Positions 7,170-15,362 of a stretch of DNA of 41,147 nucleotides are shown here, piece after piece. The stretch covers positions 1 to 41,147 of the IMG/VR virus record IMGVR_UViG_3300022939_001455. The stretch is one strand, 5' to 3'. Position 1 is the first letter of the stretch. Every line of letters begins with the position of its first letter. The DNA is from a virus. Both the position numbers and the translations under genes were made by a program. The notes beneath the pieces were generated by a model. The model was given only the letters and a program-made list of their open reading frames with translations. It was not told the DNA's origin and did no database searches.

Positions 7170-10100
7170 ATGGCAGACAAGCCAAAAAAGGGTAAAAAGA
7201 GTTTTAAGTCTTTTAACCCAAAGAACATTATTGACGTAAAACCAACACTTGATGAAGCTGTAAAGAAAACGGCTGTAATTAGTTTTGGTAGAATGAATCC
7301 AATTACTATTGGTCATGAAAAGTTAGTAGGAAAAGTTACTACAGAAGCTAGAATGAGAAAAGGAACTCCTATGATTTTCTTAACTCATTCAGAAGATGCT
7401 AAGAAAAATCCTTTATCATATAATGATAAAATTAAATTTGCTCAAAAAGCATTTGGTAAAATTGTAGTAAAATCTCCAGCAAGAACAATTATCGAAGTTA
7501 CTAAATATTTAACTGGTAAATATAGTAATCTAGTAATGGTTGTTGGTTCTGACAGAATTAAAGAATTTGAATCTCTATTAAACAAATATAATAATAAAGA
7601 GTTTAAATTCGACAATATAGAAGTAGTATCATCTGGCGATAGAGATCCAGATGCAGAAGGCGTAACTGGCATGTCAGGTACTAAGATGAGAGAATTGGCA
7701 TCTAAAAACGACATTACTGCATTTACTAAAGGCCTTCCTAATAGATTAAAACCCAATGCTAAACAAGTATTATTAGCAGTAAGAAAAGGTATGAATATGT
7801 CAGAAGAAAATATAGTAGAAGAGCAAGAATTAGACGAAGCTTTAAGTAGAATGGCTCGTCGTAAACGTTCAATCGCTGCAAGGAGAGCACGTTTTAGAAT
7901 GAAGCGTGGTAGAGAAAGAGCGAAAAAGAGAGTTGCTTCTTTAGATGTACTTAAAAGACGTGCTCGTAAAGCTGCTATTAAATTTTTTAAGAAAAGATTT
8001 ACTAAAGGTAGAAATTATAATACAATGTCTGCTGGAGAAAAAGAAATCATTGATAAGAGAGTAGAAAAGATTAGTAAAAAACGTTTAGACCAAATCGCTC
8101 GTAAACTTCTTCCGAAGATTAAGAGAAAAGAATTAGATAGACGTAAAGCTATGATGGCACGCCAAACTAAAAATGAAGAAGTACATTTAGAAGAAGCTTC
8201 AAAAGCTGATACTAGAGTTCGTAAGCGCCCACACATGATGATGGATTCAAAAGGAGCTGTTAAATTTGATGGACGTTTTAAAATTTATAAGAAAAAAACA
8301 GTTAATGAATCAGTTGAAGATGAAGTAGTAGATTTAATGGAATCTACAGAAGCTTTTGCCAATTCAGTATCACCAGAGCAAATTGATGAGTTATCAAAAG
8401 AAAAATTAGCGGGATATGAAAAGAAAGCTAGAACTTCTGCCATAGTTAATGCTCTTAAGTTTGGTAAAAAAGCTCATGATAAGTATAAGAAAAGAGAAGC
8501 TGGTTTAAAGAAAGCATCAAAGAAAACTGGTACTCAATATTCAAATGCTTGGAGGCATGAATCTAATGCTAGTGGCGAAAAAAATCTAGAATTAGATAGA
8601 GAAAGAGCTGCAAAAGCAAAATTAAAGCCTAATGATCGTGCTAAAATAGATGCGATCAAATCTATGATGAAACACGCAAATGAAGAAACACAAATTGATG
8701 AATTATCAAATGATCTTTTACAAAGATATGATGATGCTAAAGAGAAAAAACATAGACAACCTGATGGTTCAACGAAATATAAAAGTGTACATCAATCATT
8801 GAAACGTACTGTTGGTGGTATTCGTTCTTTAAAAAGACAAGCAGGTTTTAAAGCACCTACTAATAAAGTTTCAAGAGCAGATCACTTTGCTGCATACGGT
8901 AAAGATGGACATAAAGTTGTAGCAAAACATAATAAAAAAGTAGCAAGAGAATCAGTTGAATATGATTTAAACGAAGATGCAAAAGTTATTGCTCACTTAG
9001 TTAAAAAAGGTTTAAATCCTAAAGATGCTGCAGCTTCTACAAAGAAACATTTACCTTATGTTAAAAAAGCATACGGTAACCTTTCACCTGCTCAAGCTGC
9101 CGCAAAAGTCAGTATGGCAAGAGCAAATGAAGAAAAACAAATCGACGAATTATCAAAAGATACATTAAAATCATATCGAAAAAAAGCTGATAAATCAGCA
9201 GTTGATAGTTTAACAAGTAATGATCCTAAGCAAAAATTAAAATACGGGAAAAGATTAACTGGTATGGGTAGAGCAACTAAAAGATTGAATAAAGAAGAAA
9301 AACAAATTGATGAATTATCAAAAGATACTCTTATGAAATACTCTGATGCTGCTTCTAAAGATCTTATGAAAGCAGTACATGGTGATAAAACTTCTAACAT
9401 CTATAAAGTTAATAAAACCTCAAAATCTGGTAAACCATTAACAGTCCAAGGTATTAGACGTAGACAAAACAAAAAATTTGATAGAAGAACATCACAATCA
9501 GGTGATGCATATCGAAAAGCACAAGCAATGGAAAGTGTCGAGCAAATTGATGAATTATCAAAAGATACACTTGGTAGTTATATTGGAAAAGCAACTGATG
9601 ATAAAAAAGCTTGGAAAGATACTAGAAAAGCTTTTGCAAAAAAAGGTTATAAAGATCATGGATTTGAAAACTCAAAAATAGCAAAAAGAAATACGGGTAT
9701 TAAGAAAGCAGCATCAAGATTGACTAAAGAAGATACACAATTTGATGAATCAATACATCACGATATAGATCATTCAGATCCAGATTTTAAACGTCTATTG
9801 AAAAAACACAATGTTACTCATAGTGTAGTTAAGAGAGGTCCACAATCTGGTGATAGTATTAAATTACATGGTGATAAAAAGAATGTTCAACATGTTTCAA
9901 AGGTATTAAGAAACCCAGAACAGCATCAAAATGAAGCATGGTCTCCATTAAGTAAAGGCACTCAAGATCATATTGCTGATGTTCAACAAAAGAGAGCAAA
10001 TGATCTTAAGAAATTAAGAGATGCAAAAAGAGCTAAGAATCCTACTTTCATGGATAAGTTTAAAAAAGGATTTAAGAAAGAAGATACAGAACAATTAGAT

Positions 10101-10625
10101 GAATTAAATCCTTCAACATTAGGAAGATATAGTCGTGCAGCTGCAAGAGATGTGGGTATTACTAGTGATCATAAAAGAATTAAAAAGCGTCTAAAAGGTA
10201 TCGATAATGCTACTCATAAGCTTGCTATGAAAGCAATTAGAGGTGGCGTAAGAGAATCGAAAGTACCTTTTGATCCTCCATATAAAAAGGTTAAAAGCGG
10301 TACTACTATAGATAAATCAGGTGCTAAACATACTCCAATGTCTAAAGCTCGTCATTTAGCTCAAATGGCTATTAAACAAGCAATGGATAAAAAGCAGAAA
10401 AAAGAAGATGTAAACGAAGCTACTTGGAGTGTTGATGTTGCGGGCATGCCTAAATTTTATGTCGATGGTAAATCACAAGGTGATGTCAAAAAAGAACTAC
10501 GCAAATTAATCAAATCCGATAAAATTAAAGAAATTATAGTTAAAAGAGTTCAGCCGATCGAGGTTAGAAAAGATTTTAGACAAAGATCTCAAGATCCATC
10601 TGGTAAAGCAGAAACAGAAGAATGA
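7170..10625 (+). CDS. Nucleotidyltransferase fused to a repeat-rich putative internal-head polyprotein
   Basis: A 1151-aa, very Lys/Arg-rich protein. Residues about 34-200 form a cytidylyltransferase/NMNAT-like domain: G40-R-M-N-P, then T46-I-G-H49 (the T/HxGH signature) and SGTKMRELA as the ISSTxxR-type motif. The remaining 950 residues are basic, low-complexity segments separated by acidic stretches with Q-I-D-E-L-S (near residues 404, 508, 658, 712, 792) and variants (Q-L-D-E-L near 975, L-D-E near 219, Q-F-D-E near 857, L-E-E before 350). Each fits I/L-x-E, the cleavage rule of T4 prohead protease gp21. I infer a late, packaged polyprotein that delivers a nucleotidyltransferase plus basic peptides. 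An alternative is a scaffold-type core protein. Substrate unknown; NAD or nucleotide metabolism is plausible. Confidence 0.6.
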   Translation: MADKPKKGKKSFKSFNPKNIIDVKPTLDEAVKKTAVISFGRMNPITIGHEKLVGKVTTEARMRKGTPMIFLTHSEDAKKNPLSYNDKIKFAQKAFGKIVVKSPARTIIEVTKYLTGKYSNLVMVVGSDRIKEFESLLNKYNNKEFKFDNIEVVSSGDRDPDAEGVTGMSGTKMRELASKNDITAFTKGLPNRLKPNAKQVLLAVRKGMNMSEENIVEEQELDEALSRMARRKRSIAARRARFRMKRGRERAKKRVASLDVLKRRARKAAIKFFKKRFTKGRNYNTMSAGEKEIIDKRVEKISKKRLDQIARKLLPKIKRKELDRRKAMMARQTKNEEVHLEEASKADTRVRKRPHMMMDSKGAVKFDGRFKIYKKKTVNESVEDEVVDLMESTEAFANSVSPEQIDELSKEKLAGYEKKARTSAIVNALKFGKKAHDKYKKREAGLKKASKKTGTQYSNAWRHESNASGEKNLELDRERAAKAKLKPNDRAKIDAIKSMMKHANEETQIDELSNDLLQRYDDAKEKKHRQPDGSTKYKSVHQSLKRTVGGIRSLKRQAGFKAPTNKVSRADHFAAYGKDGHKVVAKHNKKVARESVEYDLNEDAKVIAHLVKKGLNPKDAAASTKKHLPYVKKAYGNLSPAQAAAKVSMARANEEKQIDELSKDTLKSYRKKADKSAVDSLTSNDPKQKLKYGKRLTGMGRATKRLNKEEKQIDELSKDTLMKYSDAASKDLMKAVHGDKTSNIYKVNKTSKSGKPLTVQGIRRRQNKKFDRRTSQSGDAYRKAQAMESVEQIDELSKDTLGSYIGKATDDKKAWKDTRKAFAKKGYKDHGFENSKIAKRNTGIKKAASRLTKEDTQFDESIHHDIDHSDPDFKRLLKKHNVTHSVVKRGPQSGDSIKLHGDKKNVQHVSKVLRNPEQHQNEAWSPLSKGTQDHIADVQQKRANDLKKLRDAKRAKNPTFMDKFKKGFKKEDTEQLDELNPSTLGRYSRAAARDVGITSDHKRIKKRLKGIDNATHKLAMKAIRGGVRESKVPFDPPYKKVKSGTTIDKSGAKHTPMSKARHLAQMAIKQAMDKKQKKEDVNEATWSVDVAGMPKFYVDGKSQGDVKKELRKLIKSDKIKEIIVKRVQPIEVRKDFRQRSQDPSGKAETEE
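8370..10150 (+). repeat. Diverged tandem protein modules with QIDELS boundaries
   Basis: Within the 7170 gene, the nucleotide words coding E/Q-Q-I-D-E-L-S-K recur near 8376, 8686, 9133, 9298, 9541 and, diverged, 10086. They are spaced about 160-450 bp apart, each followed by D-T-L-x-x-Y-like codons and then a Lys-rich region. The units are not identical, so they look like old duplications under selection rather than recent slippage. A further unit (VELDEISQETLKSY) occurs in the 11792 gene near 12958. Confidence 0.75.
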
Positions 10626-11755
10626 TTTCTTTTAAAAAACACCACGGCGAAACCTTAGAGGAAGGTGTTAACGATCCTGCTATTTTTAAAGTAGTCTTTA
10701 CGGCGGGAGGTCCAGGTAGTGGTAAGTCATTTACTGCTCATATGGCTGGTCTTGTTCCATTAGGTTTTAAAGTAATTAATATTGATCCAGCATTTGAAAA
10801 AATGATGAAAGATGCCGGTTTAGATACTTCTAAACCAAACGAAGTTTTTTCAGATAAAGGTCAACAAATCCGTAAACTTGCAAATAATGTTGTAGGTACT
10901 CAAAAGAAACTTGCTTTAGAAGGCCGTCTTGGTCTTTTAATCGATGGTACTGGTAAAGATTATAATAAAATTAAAAGTCAAGTAGTAGCATTTAGAAGAA
11001 TGGGTTATGAATGCGCTATGATCTTTGTTAATACTGATCTTGAAACAGCAATCAATAGAGATATAGAACGAGGTAAAGGACCTGGTGGCCGTACACTTGG
11101 AAAACCAATGGTAAGTAAAATGTGGAAAGATGTGCAAAAGAACATCGGTAAATTCCAAAACTTATTTAAAGGCCAAATGTATATTGTTGATAATAATGAA
11201 GGAACAGATATTAGACAAGCCACATTACCAGTATATAGAAAGATTTCTGCTTGGGCTAAAAAAGAACCTCGCATGCCACAAGCAAAAGCTTGGATTACTG
11301 CAGCAAGAATGAAAAAAGAAGAGCATGGAGCAGGTGATAGAGGGACAGACGAATTAGTAAGTAATTTTAAAGCAGATACTCCAGGTGAAAACGGTAAAAA
11401 AGTAAAAATTACTAAACCTTCTACAAATGACGAATTATTACAAGAAGGTATTGCAAAAGACTTGCTCAAAGATATTGCAAAGATTGCAATAGGTAAAAAA
11501 CGTTTCCATGATTTAAAACGCATGGTTAATAAAGACAAATATAAATTTGCTGTTACTCAATATAGAAAAATGAAAAAAGATGTTAGAAGTTCTGGTGGAC
11601 CAGAAAAATGGATTAATAAACATGGATTGGGTAGAGGTGCAAGATTAATGCCAGGTATGTTAGATAATTATTTAAAAAATACTGCAGCAGATTTAGCAGG
11701 CATTACTCCAAAAGAGTTCAATGCGGTTTTAAATAGAAACACAAGATATAAGTAA
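10622..11755 (+). CDS. P-loop kinase (zeta-toxin-like) with capsid-targeting-like N-terminus
   Basis: A 377-aa protein with Walker A G29-G-P-G-S-G-K35-S near the N-terminus, an INIDPA strand that resembles the substrate-side Asp of zeta-toxin/UDP-GlcNAc kinases, and a FVNTDLETAINRD segment with lid arginines (RDIERGKGPGGR). It would phosphorylate a small molecule or nucleotide using ATP. The last 150 residues are basic and have no known domain. The N-terminus (MISFKKHHGETLEE) resembles T4 capsid-targeting peptides, with L12-E-E14 as a gp21-type site. The start overlaps the 7170 stop by four bases (ATGA), so it is co-translated with that head-type polyprotein. Packaging is inferred. Confidence 0.65.
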   Translation: MISFKKHHGETLEEGVNDPAIFKVVFTAGGPGSGKSFTAHMAGLVPLGFKVINIDPAFEKMMKDAGLDTSKPNEVFSDKGQQIRKLANNVVGTQKKLALEGRLGLLIDGTGKDYNKIKSQVVAFRRMGYECAMIFVNTDLETAINRDIERGKGPGGRTLGKPMVSKMWKDVQKNIGKFQNLFKGQMYIVDNNEGTDIRQATLPVYRKISAWAKKEPRMPQAKAWITAARMKKEEHGAGDRGTDELVSNFKADTPGENGKKVKITKPSTNDELLQEGIAKDLLKDIAKIAIGKKRFHDLKRMVNKDKYKFAVTQYRKMKKDVRSSGGPEKWINKHGLGRGARLMPGMLDNYLKNTAADLAGITPKEFNAVLNRNTRYK

Positions 11756-11763
11756 TATAAATA
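11756..11763 (+). promoter_or_regulatory. T4-type late promoter box TATAAATA
   Basis: Exact T4-late -10 consensus in the 36-bp gap after the kinase stop, 28 bp before the ATG at 11792. It is intergenic, unlike some of the other copies, which strengthens it. Confidence 0.65.
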
Positions 11764-11791
11764 TATCAAAACAATATTCAAAGGGTTAAAA

Positions 11792-13630
11792 ATGAAATCA
11801 TTTAACAGTTTTAAAGAAGCTATGGATCCGGTTAATAAAGCGGCTCTTAAAAAGAAACATAAAGAGCGTAAAGACCAAGATATTAATAATGACGGTAAAG
11901 TTAACGATACTGACAAATATTTACATAACCGCCGTCAAGCAGTAACACAACAAATAGGTGAAAAATTAAAAGCTTCTGATGATATGGGTAAGTGGATTGA
12001 TGATTTCCAAGACTCTGATGCACCTCAATTTAAAGGTAAGTCCAAAGAAAAGAAACGCCAAATGGCTATTGCAGCTAAGCTAGATGCAGAAAAAAATGAA
12101 AGTTATAAGTCATATGCTCAACAAAAAGCAGTATGGGCATCTCGTAAAGATGGTGGTAAAGGACATCCTGATAATAAAAAGAAAAATGAATCAAACGTTG
12201 AAGAAGCTAAGAAAATGAAAGGCGAAGATCCTTGTTGGGATAGTCATGAAATGGTGGGCATGAAAGATAAGAATGGTAAGAAAGTTCCGAACTGTGTACC
12301 AAAAAATGAATCAGCAGAAAACAGAGTTGACGTAATTAGAGCAGTAGCTCAAAAAATTGCTATGGAAAAAGAAGCAAAAAGAAAAGCGGCTGAGAAAAAA
12401 GCAGAAGCTGATGCTAAAAAAGCAATGGCTAATGAATCAAAAGATCCAAATAGATATGATGATGGTCCAGGTGTAGATCCAAATAGATATGATGATGGTC
12501 CAGGCGTAACACCTAAAAAGAAAAAGACTATAAAAGAACTATCAAATAAAACACAGAGCGAAGGATATACAGGTGGTCCTCATGATGCTGATTGGGTTAA
12601 TAAATCTGAAAAGTTAGAAAGAGCTAGAAATAGAGCTAAGAGAATGGGTGATCATAAAAAACACGCAGAACTAGATGCTCAAATTAAACAACACTATAAG
12701 CGCGGACCTGGTGTGCGTGAAGCAGTAGATCCACAGGATAAAGGTGAGTATGATGATGAGGGTGGTATGGCACAAACTCAAATCAATAAAATCATGGATG
12801 CTGCAAAAGAATTAAAAGGTATAATCGGTAAAGACGATAATCTACCTGAGTGGGTGCAATCTAAAATGACTAAAGCATCTGACTACATTGATGGTGTTCG
12901 TGATTATCTTAAAAACAAATCAGACACTAACGAAGCAACTATGCCTTATACTGAAGAAGTAGAGCTCGATGAGATTTCACAAGAAACTTTGAAGTCATAT
13001 AAGAAGAAAGCAACATCAGATGCTGTTACTAATATGATTGGCGGTCAAGGTTCTGTTAAGAGACTAGACAAGAGAATCAAAGGCATGAAAATGGCTGATA
13101 AAAGATTAAATAAAGAAGATTATAAAGAAATATTTTTAAATTATATTTCTGAAAATACTCTTACTTTAGAAGATCTTAATAACTTTAATGATGAGCAACT
13201 TGATGAAATGATTGGTCAAGCAATGAAAAGCGCTGGCCGTATGACTGCAGATAAAAGAGCAGATGCCGCTGAGAAAAAAGCTAAGTCATTACAAAATCAA
13301 GTAAAAGATGTTGCAAGATTAAAAAAAGCTAGAAATGCTCAAACAAAAGCTAGATTAGCATTGAGAAATGCAAGACGTAATGTTGCATCAGCTAGAGCAG
13401 CAATTAGAACTGAAAGTAGTTGTGGAAGTAAAAAGAAGCACATGAAAGAGGCAGGACCGAATCCTACAGGTGGCGCAACTAATGCTACATCTGGTTCTAA
13501 ATCAACCACAAATACTACAAAGCCTAGTACTGCTAAAAAAGGAACAGTTTTAAGAAAAAGCTATTCTAAAAAAGATCTATCGACTCCAGCGAAAACTGCT
13601 ACGCCGATTGATTTAACTGTACAATTTTAA
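11792..13630 (+). CDS. Modular, EF-hand-like, putative internal-head polyprotein
   Basis: A 612-aa Lys/Ala/Asp-rich protein. It opens with MKSFNSFKEA, like T4 capsid-targeting peptides. D30-x-N-x-D34-G-x-V-x-x-x-D41 is a good EF-hand/dockerin calcium loop. Further parts are a Cys-containing DPCW..VPNC segment near 147-170, a tandem 11-residue repeat near 218-239, a module at about 317-375 (EYDDEGGMA to YLKN), a QIDELS-like module (V-E-L-D-E-I-S, about 390) shared with the 7170 protein, and a Ser/Thr/Lys-rich tail. I recall similar modules scattered through marine T4-like phage proteins annotated as hypothetical or prohead-like. It has its own late-type box. A head-packaged, protease-processed protein is inferred. 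Confidence 0.5.
   Translation: MKSFNSFKEAMDPVNKAALKKKHKERKDQDINNDGKVNDTDKYLHNRRQAVTQQIGEKLKASDDMGKWIDDFQDSDAPQFKGKSKEKKRQMAIAAKLDAEKNESYKSYAQQKAVWASRKDGGKGHPDNKKKNESNVEEAKKMKGEDPCWDSHEMVGMKDKNGKKVPNCVPKNESAENRVDVIRAVAQKIAMEKEAKRKAAEKKAEADAKKAMANESKDPNRYDDGPGVDPNRYDDGPGVTPKKKKTIKELSNKTQSEGYTGGPHDADWVNKSEKLERARNRAKRMGDHKKHAELDAQIKQHYKRGPGVREAVDPQDKGEYDDEGGMAQTQINKIMDAAKELKGIIGKDDNLPEWVQSKMTKASDYIDGVRDYLKNKSDTNEATMPYTEEVELDEISQETLKSYKKKATSDAVTNMIGGQGSVKRLDKRIKGMKMADKRLNKEDYKEIFLNYISENTLTLEDLNNFNDEQLDEMIGQAMKSAGRMTADKRADAAEKKAKSLQNQVKDVARLKKARNAQTKARLALRNARRNVASARAAIRTESSCGSKKKHMKEAGPNPTGGATNATSGSKSTTNTTKPSTAKKGTVLRKSYSKKDLSTPAKTATPIDLTVQF
12443..12508 (+). repeat. 33-bp direct tandem repeat, two copies
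   Basis: Two adjacent in-frame 33-bp units (12443-12475 and 12476-12508) differ at one base (GTGTA versus GCGTA near the end). Each encodes the 11 residues DPNRYDDGPGV. The near-identity means a recent duplication inside the 11792 gene. Confidence 0.95.
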
Positions 13631-13674
13631 TTATTAAATAAATAATAATAGTCATTAAATAAAAGGAGAAGGAA

Positions 13675-13992
13675 ATGGCACTTTGGGGAAAAACGGATTC
13701 AGCAGATGATGCACCTAAGTATTTAAGCACTGACGCTAATAATCCAAACAAATCTAACGACAGAGATAATGCTATTTTTGTAGATACAACAGAAGCAGGT
13801 GTTGCTAGTAACCGTGCTAAAGGTATTAAGACTCCAGGTTGGAATTTGTATAACACATATACAACCGAGTCTGGTAATACTCGTCATATTGTTGAGCCAT
13901 TAGTAGCAATGAAAGTTTCTTCTGGCGATGCTGGTGACGCTGGTGTTACGGGTAATACAGCTGTTGAAGATACAATTGTAGCTGATAGTTAA
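13675..13992 (+). CDS. Small conserved protein, possible virion component
   Basis: A 105-aa protein opening MALWGKTDSADD, with a strong AAGGAG Shine-Dalgarno just upstream. The composition is acidic with Gly/Thr/Asn-rich beta-like segments. A NLYNTYTTESGNTRHIVEPLV stretch precedes a GDAGDAG tail. No catalytic motif or membrane segment is visible. Proteins with this opening are, from memory, widespread in marine T4-like phages near head and neck genes, without known function. The position after the putative head polyproteins and before a gp67-like gene suggests a late structural gene. Confidence 0.5.
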   Translation: MALWGKTDSADDAPKYLSTDANNPNKSNDRDNAIFVDTTEAGVASNRAKGIKTPGWNLYNTYTTESGNTRHIVEPLVAMKVSSGDAGDAGVTGNTAVEDTIVADS

Positions 13993-14010
13993 ACTTAAGC
14001 TTTTATTATT

Positions 14011-14385
14011 ATGATATTGACAGAATCAACCTTTCTGTTATTTGCATCGAAACATTATGATAATCCTCATTGCTCTGATATAGCAGAGTTTGAAGAGGAT
14101 TTAAAAAGGTTTCAGTATTTACGCAAATTATTTGGAAGATATAGACAAGATAATGATTTAAAAGAAAGGTTAATTCTTAATCATTTGATTATTATATACA
14201 ATGTATTTGGAAATGCAGCAACAAATATGCTGTTTATGCGATTGCATGAATATCATACGTATTTAAAACCGTTTGTTGTTTATTTAAATCGTATGCCGGA
14301 TTATGTTATCTACGAAGATAAAAAAATTAGTAGAAATGATATAATGTCAGATGCTCATATATCAATAACGCTTAGGAAACTTTAA
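14011..14385 (+). CDS. Conserved marine T4-like phage protein of unknown function
   Basis: A 124-aa, mostly helical protein with a central ERLILNHLIIIYNVFGNAA stretch that is hydrophobic but interrupted by polar residues, so more likely a buried helix than a membrane span. I recognise it only as a type of protein found repeatedly in marine T4-like genomes next to the following gene. The stop overlaps the next ATG by one base, so the two are probably made together and may form a complex. No motif allows a functional call. Confidence 0.5.
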   Translation: MILTESTFLLFASKHYDNPHCSDIAEFEEDLKRFQYLRKLFGRYRQDNDLKERLILNHLIIIYNVFGNAATNMLFMRLHEYHTYLKPFVVYLNRMPDYVIYEDKKISRNDIMSDAHISITLRKL

Positions 14386-14969
14386 TGGTAGTAGATTTAT
14401 TTTTAGTTTATCAATTTATACGACGTTTAGCTACGCCATTTGAAAAATGGGATGCGTATAAAGAAGGTATCATAGATAAAAATGGTAAAGTTCTTATTAA
14501 AAGAAAAAACTTTACTAAAGGGTCTCAAAATAAAGCTTGGGGAATCTTTGATATTATGATTGCTAATCTTAAAAAACTTCTGGGTAAAATACCAGGAGGT
14601 AAATCTCGTTTAGCTTCTTATGCAGCAGCATTATTTTTAATTAAAGAATATAAGCATTTTTCTGATGAAGATAGTTTATTAACAGAAGATTTTAGTGAAG
14701 AAGACATTAAAAAATCTTTAACTAAATTTATTGAAGAATATTCGTATTATCTAGGCCTTGCTGAAGAGCATAATCCCAAAAAGAAAGTTGAAGTTAAACC
14801 AGAATTAGAAGAAGAGCCAACTAATAATGTTGGTGGTGGTGAAATTGCTGGCATGGATGGAACTCATATGTCAAAAGCAGCACAAAAACGATGGACTTCT
14901 AAAAACAAAAGTAAAAAGAAAAGTCTATCAGACATGCTAAAAAGAGTTGACAATACTCAATTAGTGTGA
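14385..14969 (+). CDS. Conserved phage protein of unknown function
   Basis: A 194-aa protein starting on the last base of the previous stop. The N-terminal 30 residues (VVDLFLVYQFIRRLATPFEKWDAY) are hydrophobic to amphipathic; a KLLGKIPGGKSRLASYAAALFLI region follows. The middle is acidic (LLTEDFSEEDIKKS), and the tail has KSKKKSLSDMLKR. L-L-T-E is another I/L-x-E site. No recognised domain. Its placement among prohead-type genes suggests a late, perhaps core or internal, protein, but this is weak. Confidence 0.45.
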   Translation: MVVDLFLVYQFIRRLATPFEKWDAYKEGIIDKNGKVLIKRKNFTKGSQNKAWGIFDIMIANLKKLLGKIPGGKSRLASYAAALFLIKEYKHFSDEDSLLTEDFSEEDIKKSLTKFIEEYSYYLGLAEEHNPKKKVEVKPELEEEPTNNVGGGEIAGMDGTHMSKAAQKRWTSKNKSKKKSLSDMLKRVDNTQLV

Positions 14970-14986
14970 TATAATAGGAGTAAAAA

Positions 14987-15316
14987 ATGGCAAAAGGTAA
15001 ATTAAAAAAGAAATTAGGTTCAAAATTAAAAGAAGTTGCAGATGATATTAAAAGTGTTAAGGTTCCTAAAACATCTGGAGCAAAAACTGCTACTAAGAAA
15101 AAAGCAGCACCTAAAGCCGCACCTAAAATTAAAACCAGAGTAATGAAAAGAAATGATTCTGGTACAGATGTAGATAAAATGCAAAAAATCCTTGGAATTG
15201 ATGAAGATGGATTTGGTTTTGCTACACAAGTTGCAGTACAACATTTTCAAAGAGAAAATGGTTTGAAAGTAACAGGTATTGTAGATGAAGAAACCCAAGC
15301 TAAGATGTTTGGATAA
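14987..15316 (+). CDS. Peptidoglycan-binding domain protein (PG_binding_1) with Lys-rich N-terminus
   Basis: A 109-aa protein with two parts. Residues 1-50 are Lys/Ala/Pro-rich and disordered-looking. Residues 51-109 are a PG_binding_1 domain: a repeat-like MQKILGIDEDGFGFATQVAV core, followed by FQRENGLKVTGIVDEETQ, the family's hallmark. It should bind cell-wall peptidoglycan but has no lytic domain, so on its own it would be a targeting or virion-anchored protein. GGAG precedes the ATG. Neighbours are prohead-type genes, so late expression is likely. The basic N-terminus could bind DNA or the capsid interior. Confidence 0.75.
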   Translation: MAKGKLKKKLGSKLKEVADDIKSVKVPKTSGAKTATKKKAAPKAAPKIKTRVMKRNDSGTDVDKMQKILGIDEDGFGFATQVAVQHFQRENGLKVTGIVDEETQAKMFG

Positions 15317-15317
15317 T

Positions 15318-15325
15318 TATAAATA
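15318..15325 (+). promoter_or_regulatory. T4-type late promoter box TATAAATA
   Basis: Exact T4-late -10 consensus starting two bases after the PG-binding gene, 37 bp before the ATG at 15363. Same placement as the other late-type boxes. Confidence 0.6.
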
Positions 15326-15362
15326 AATACACAATATATTAATTTTAATAAGGAGACCAACC

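Noticed and set aside
11005-11538. 177-codon open frame on the - strand inside the kinase gene
   Set aside because: All supported genes are on the + strand; the translation is Leu/Phe/Ser-rich as expected from the reverse of a Lys-rich gene.
14018-14045. TTGACA near the start of the 14011 gene
   Set aside because: No TATAAT-like sequence at the proper distance, and it lies inside the coding region.
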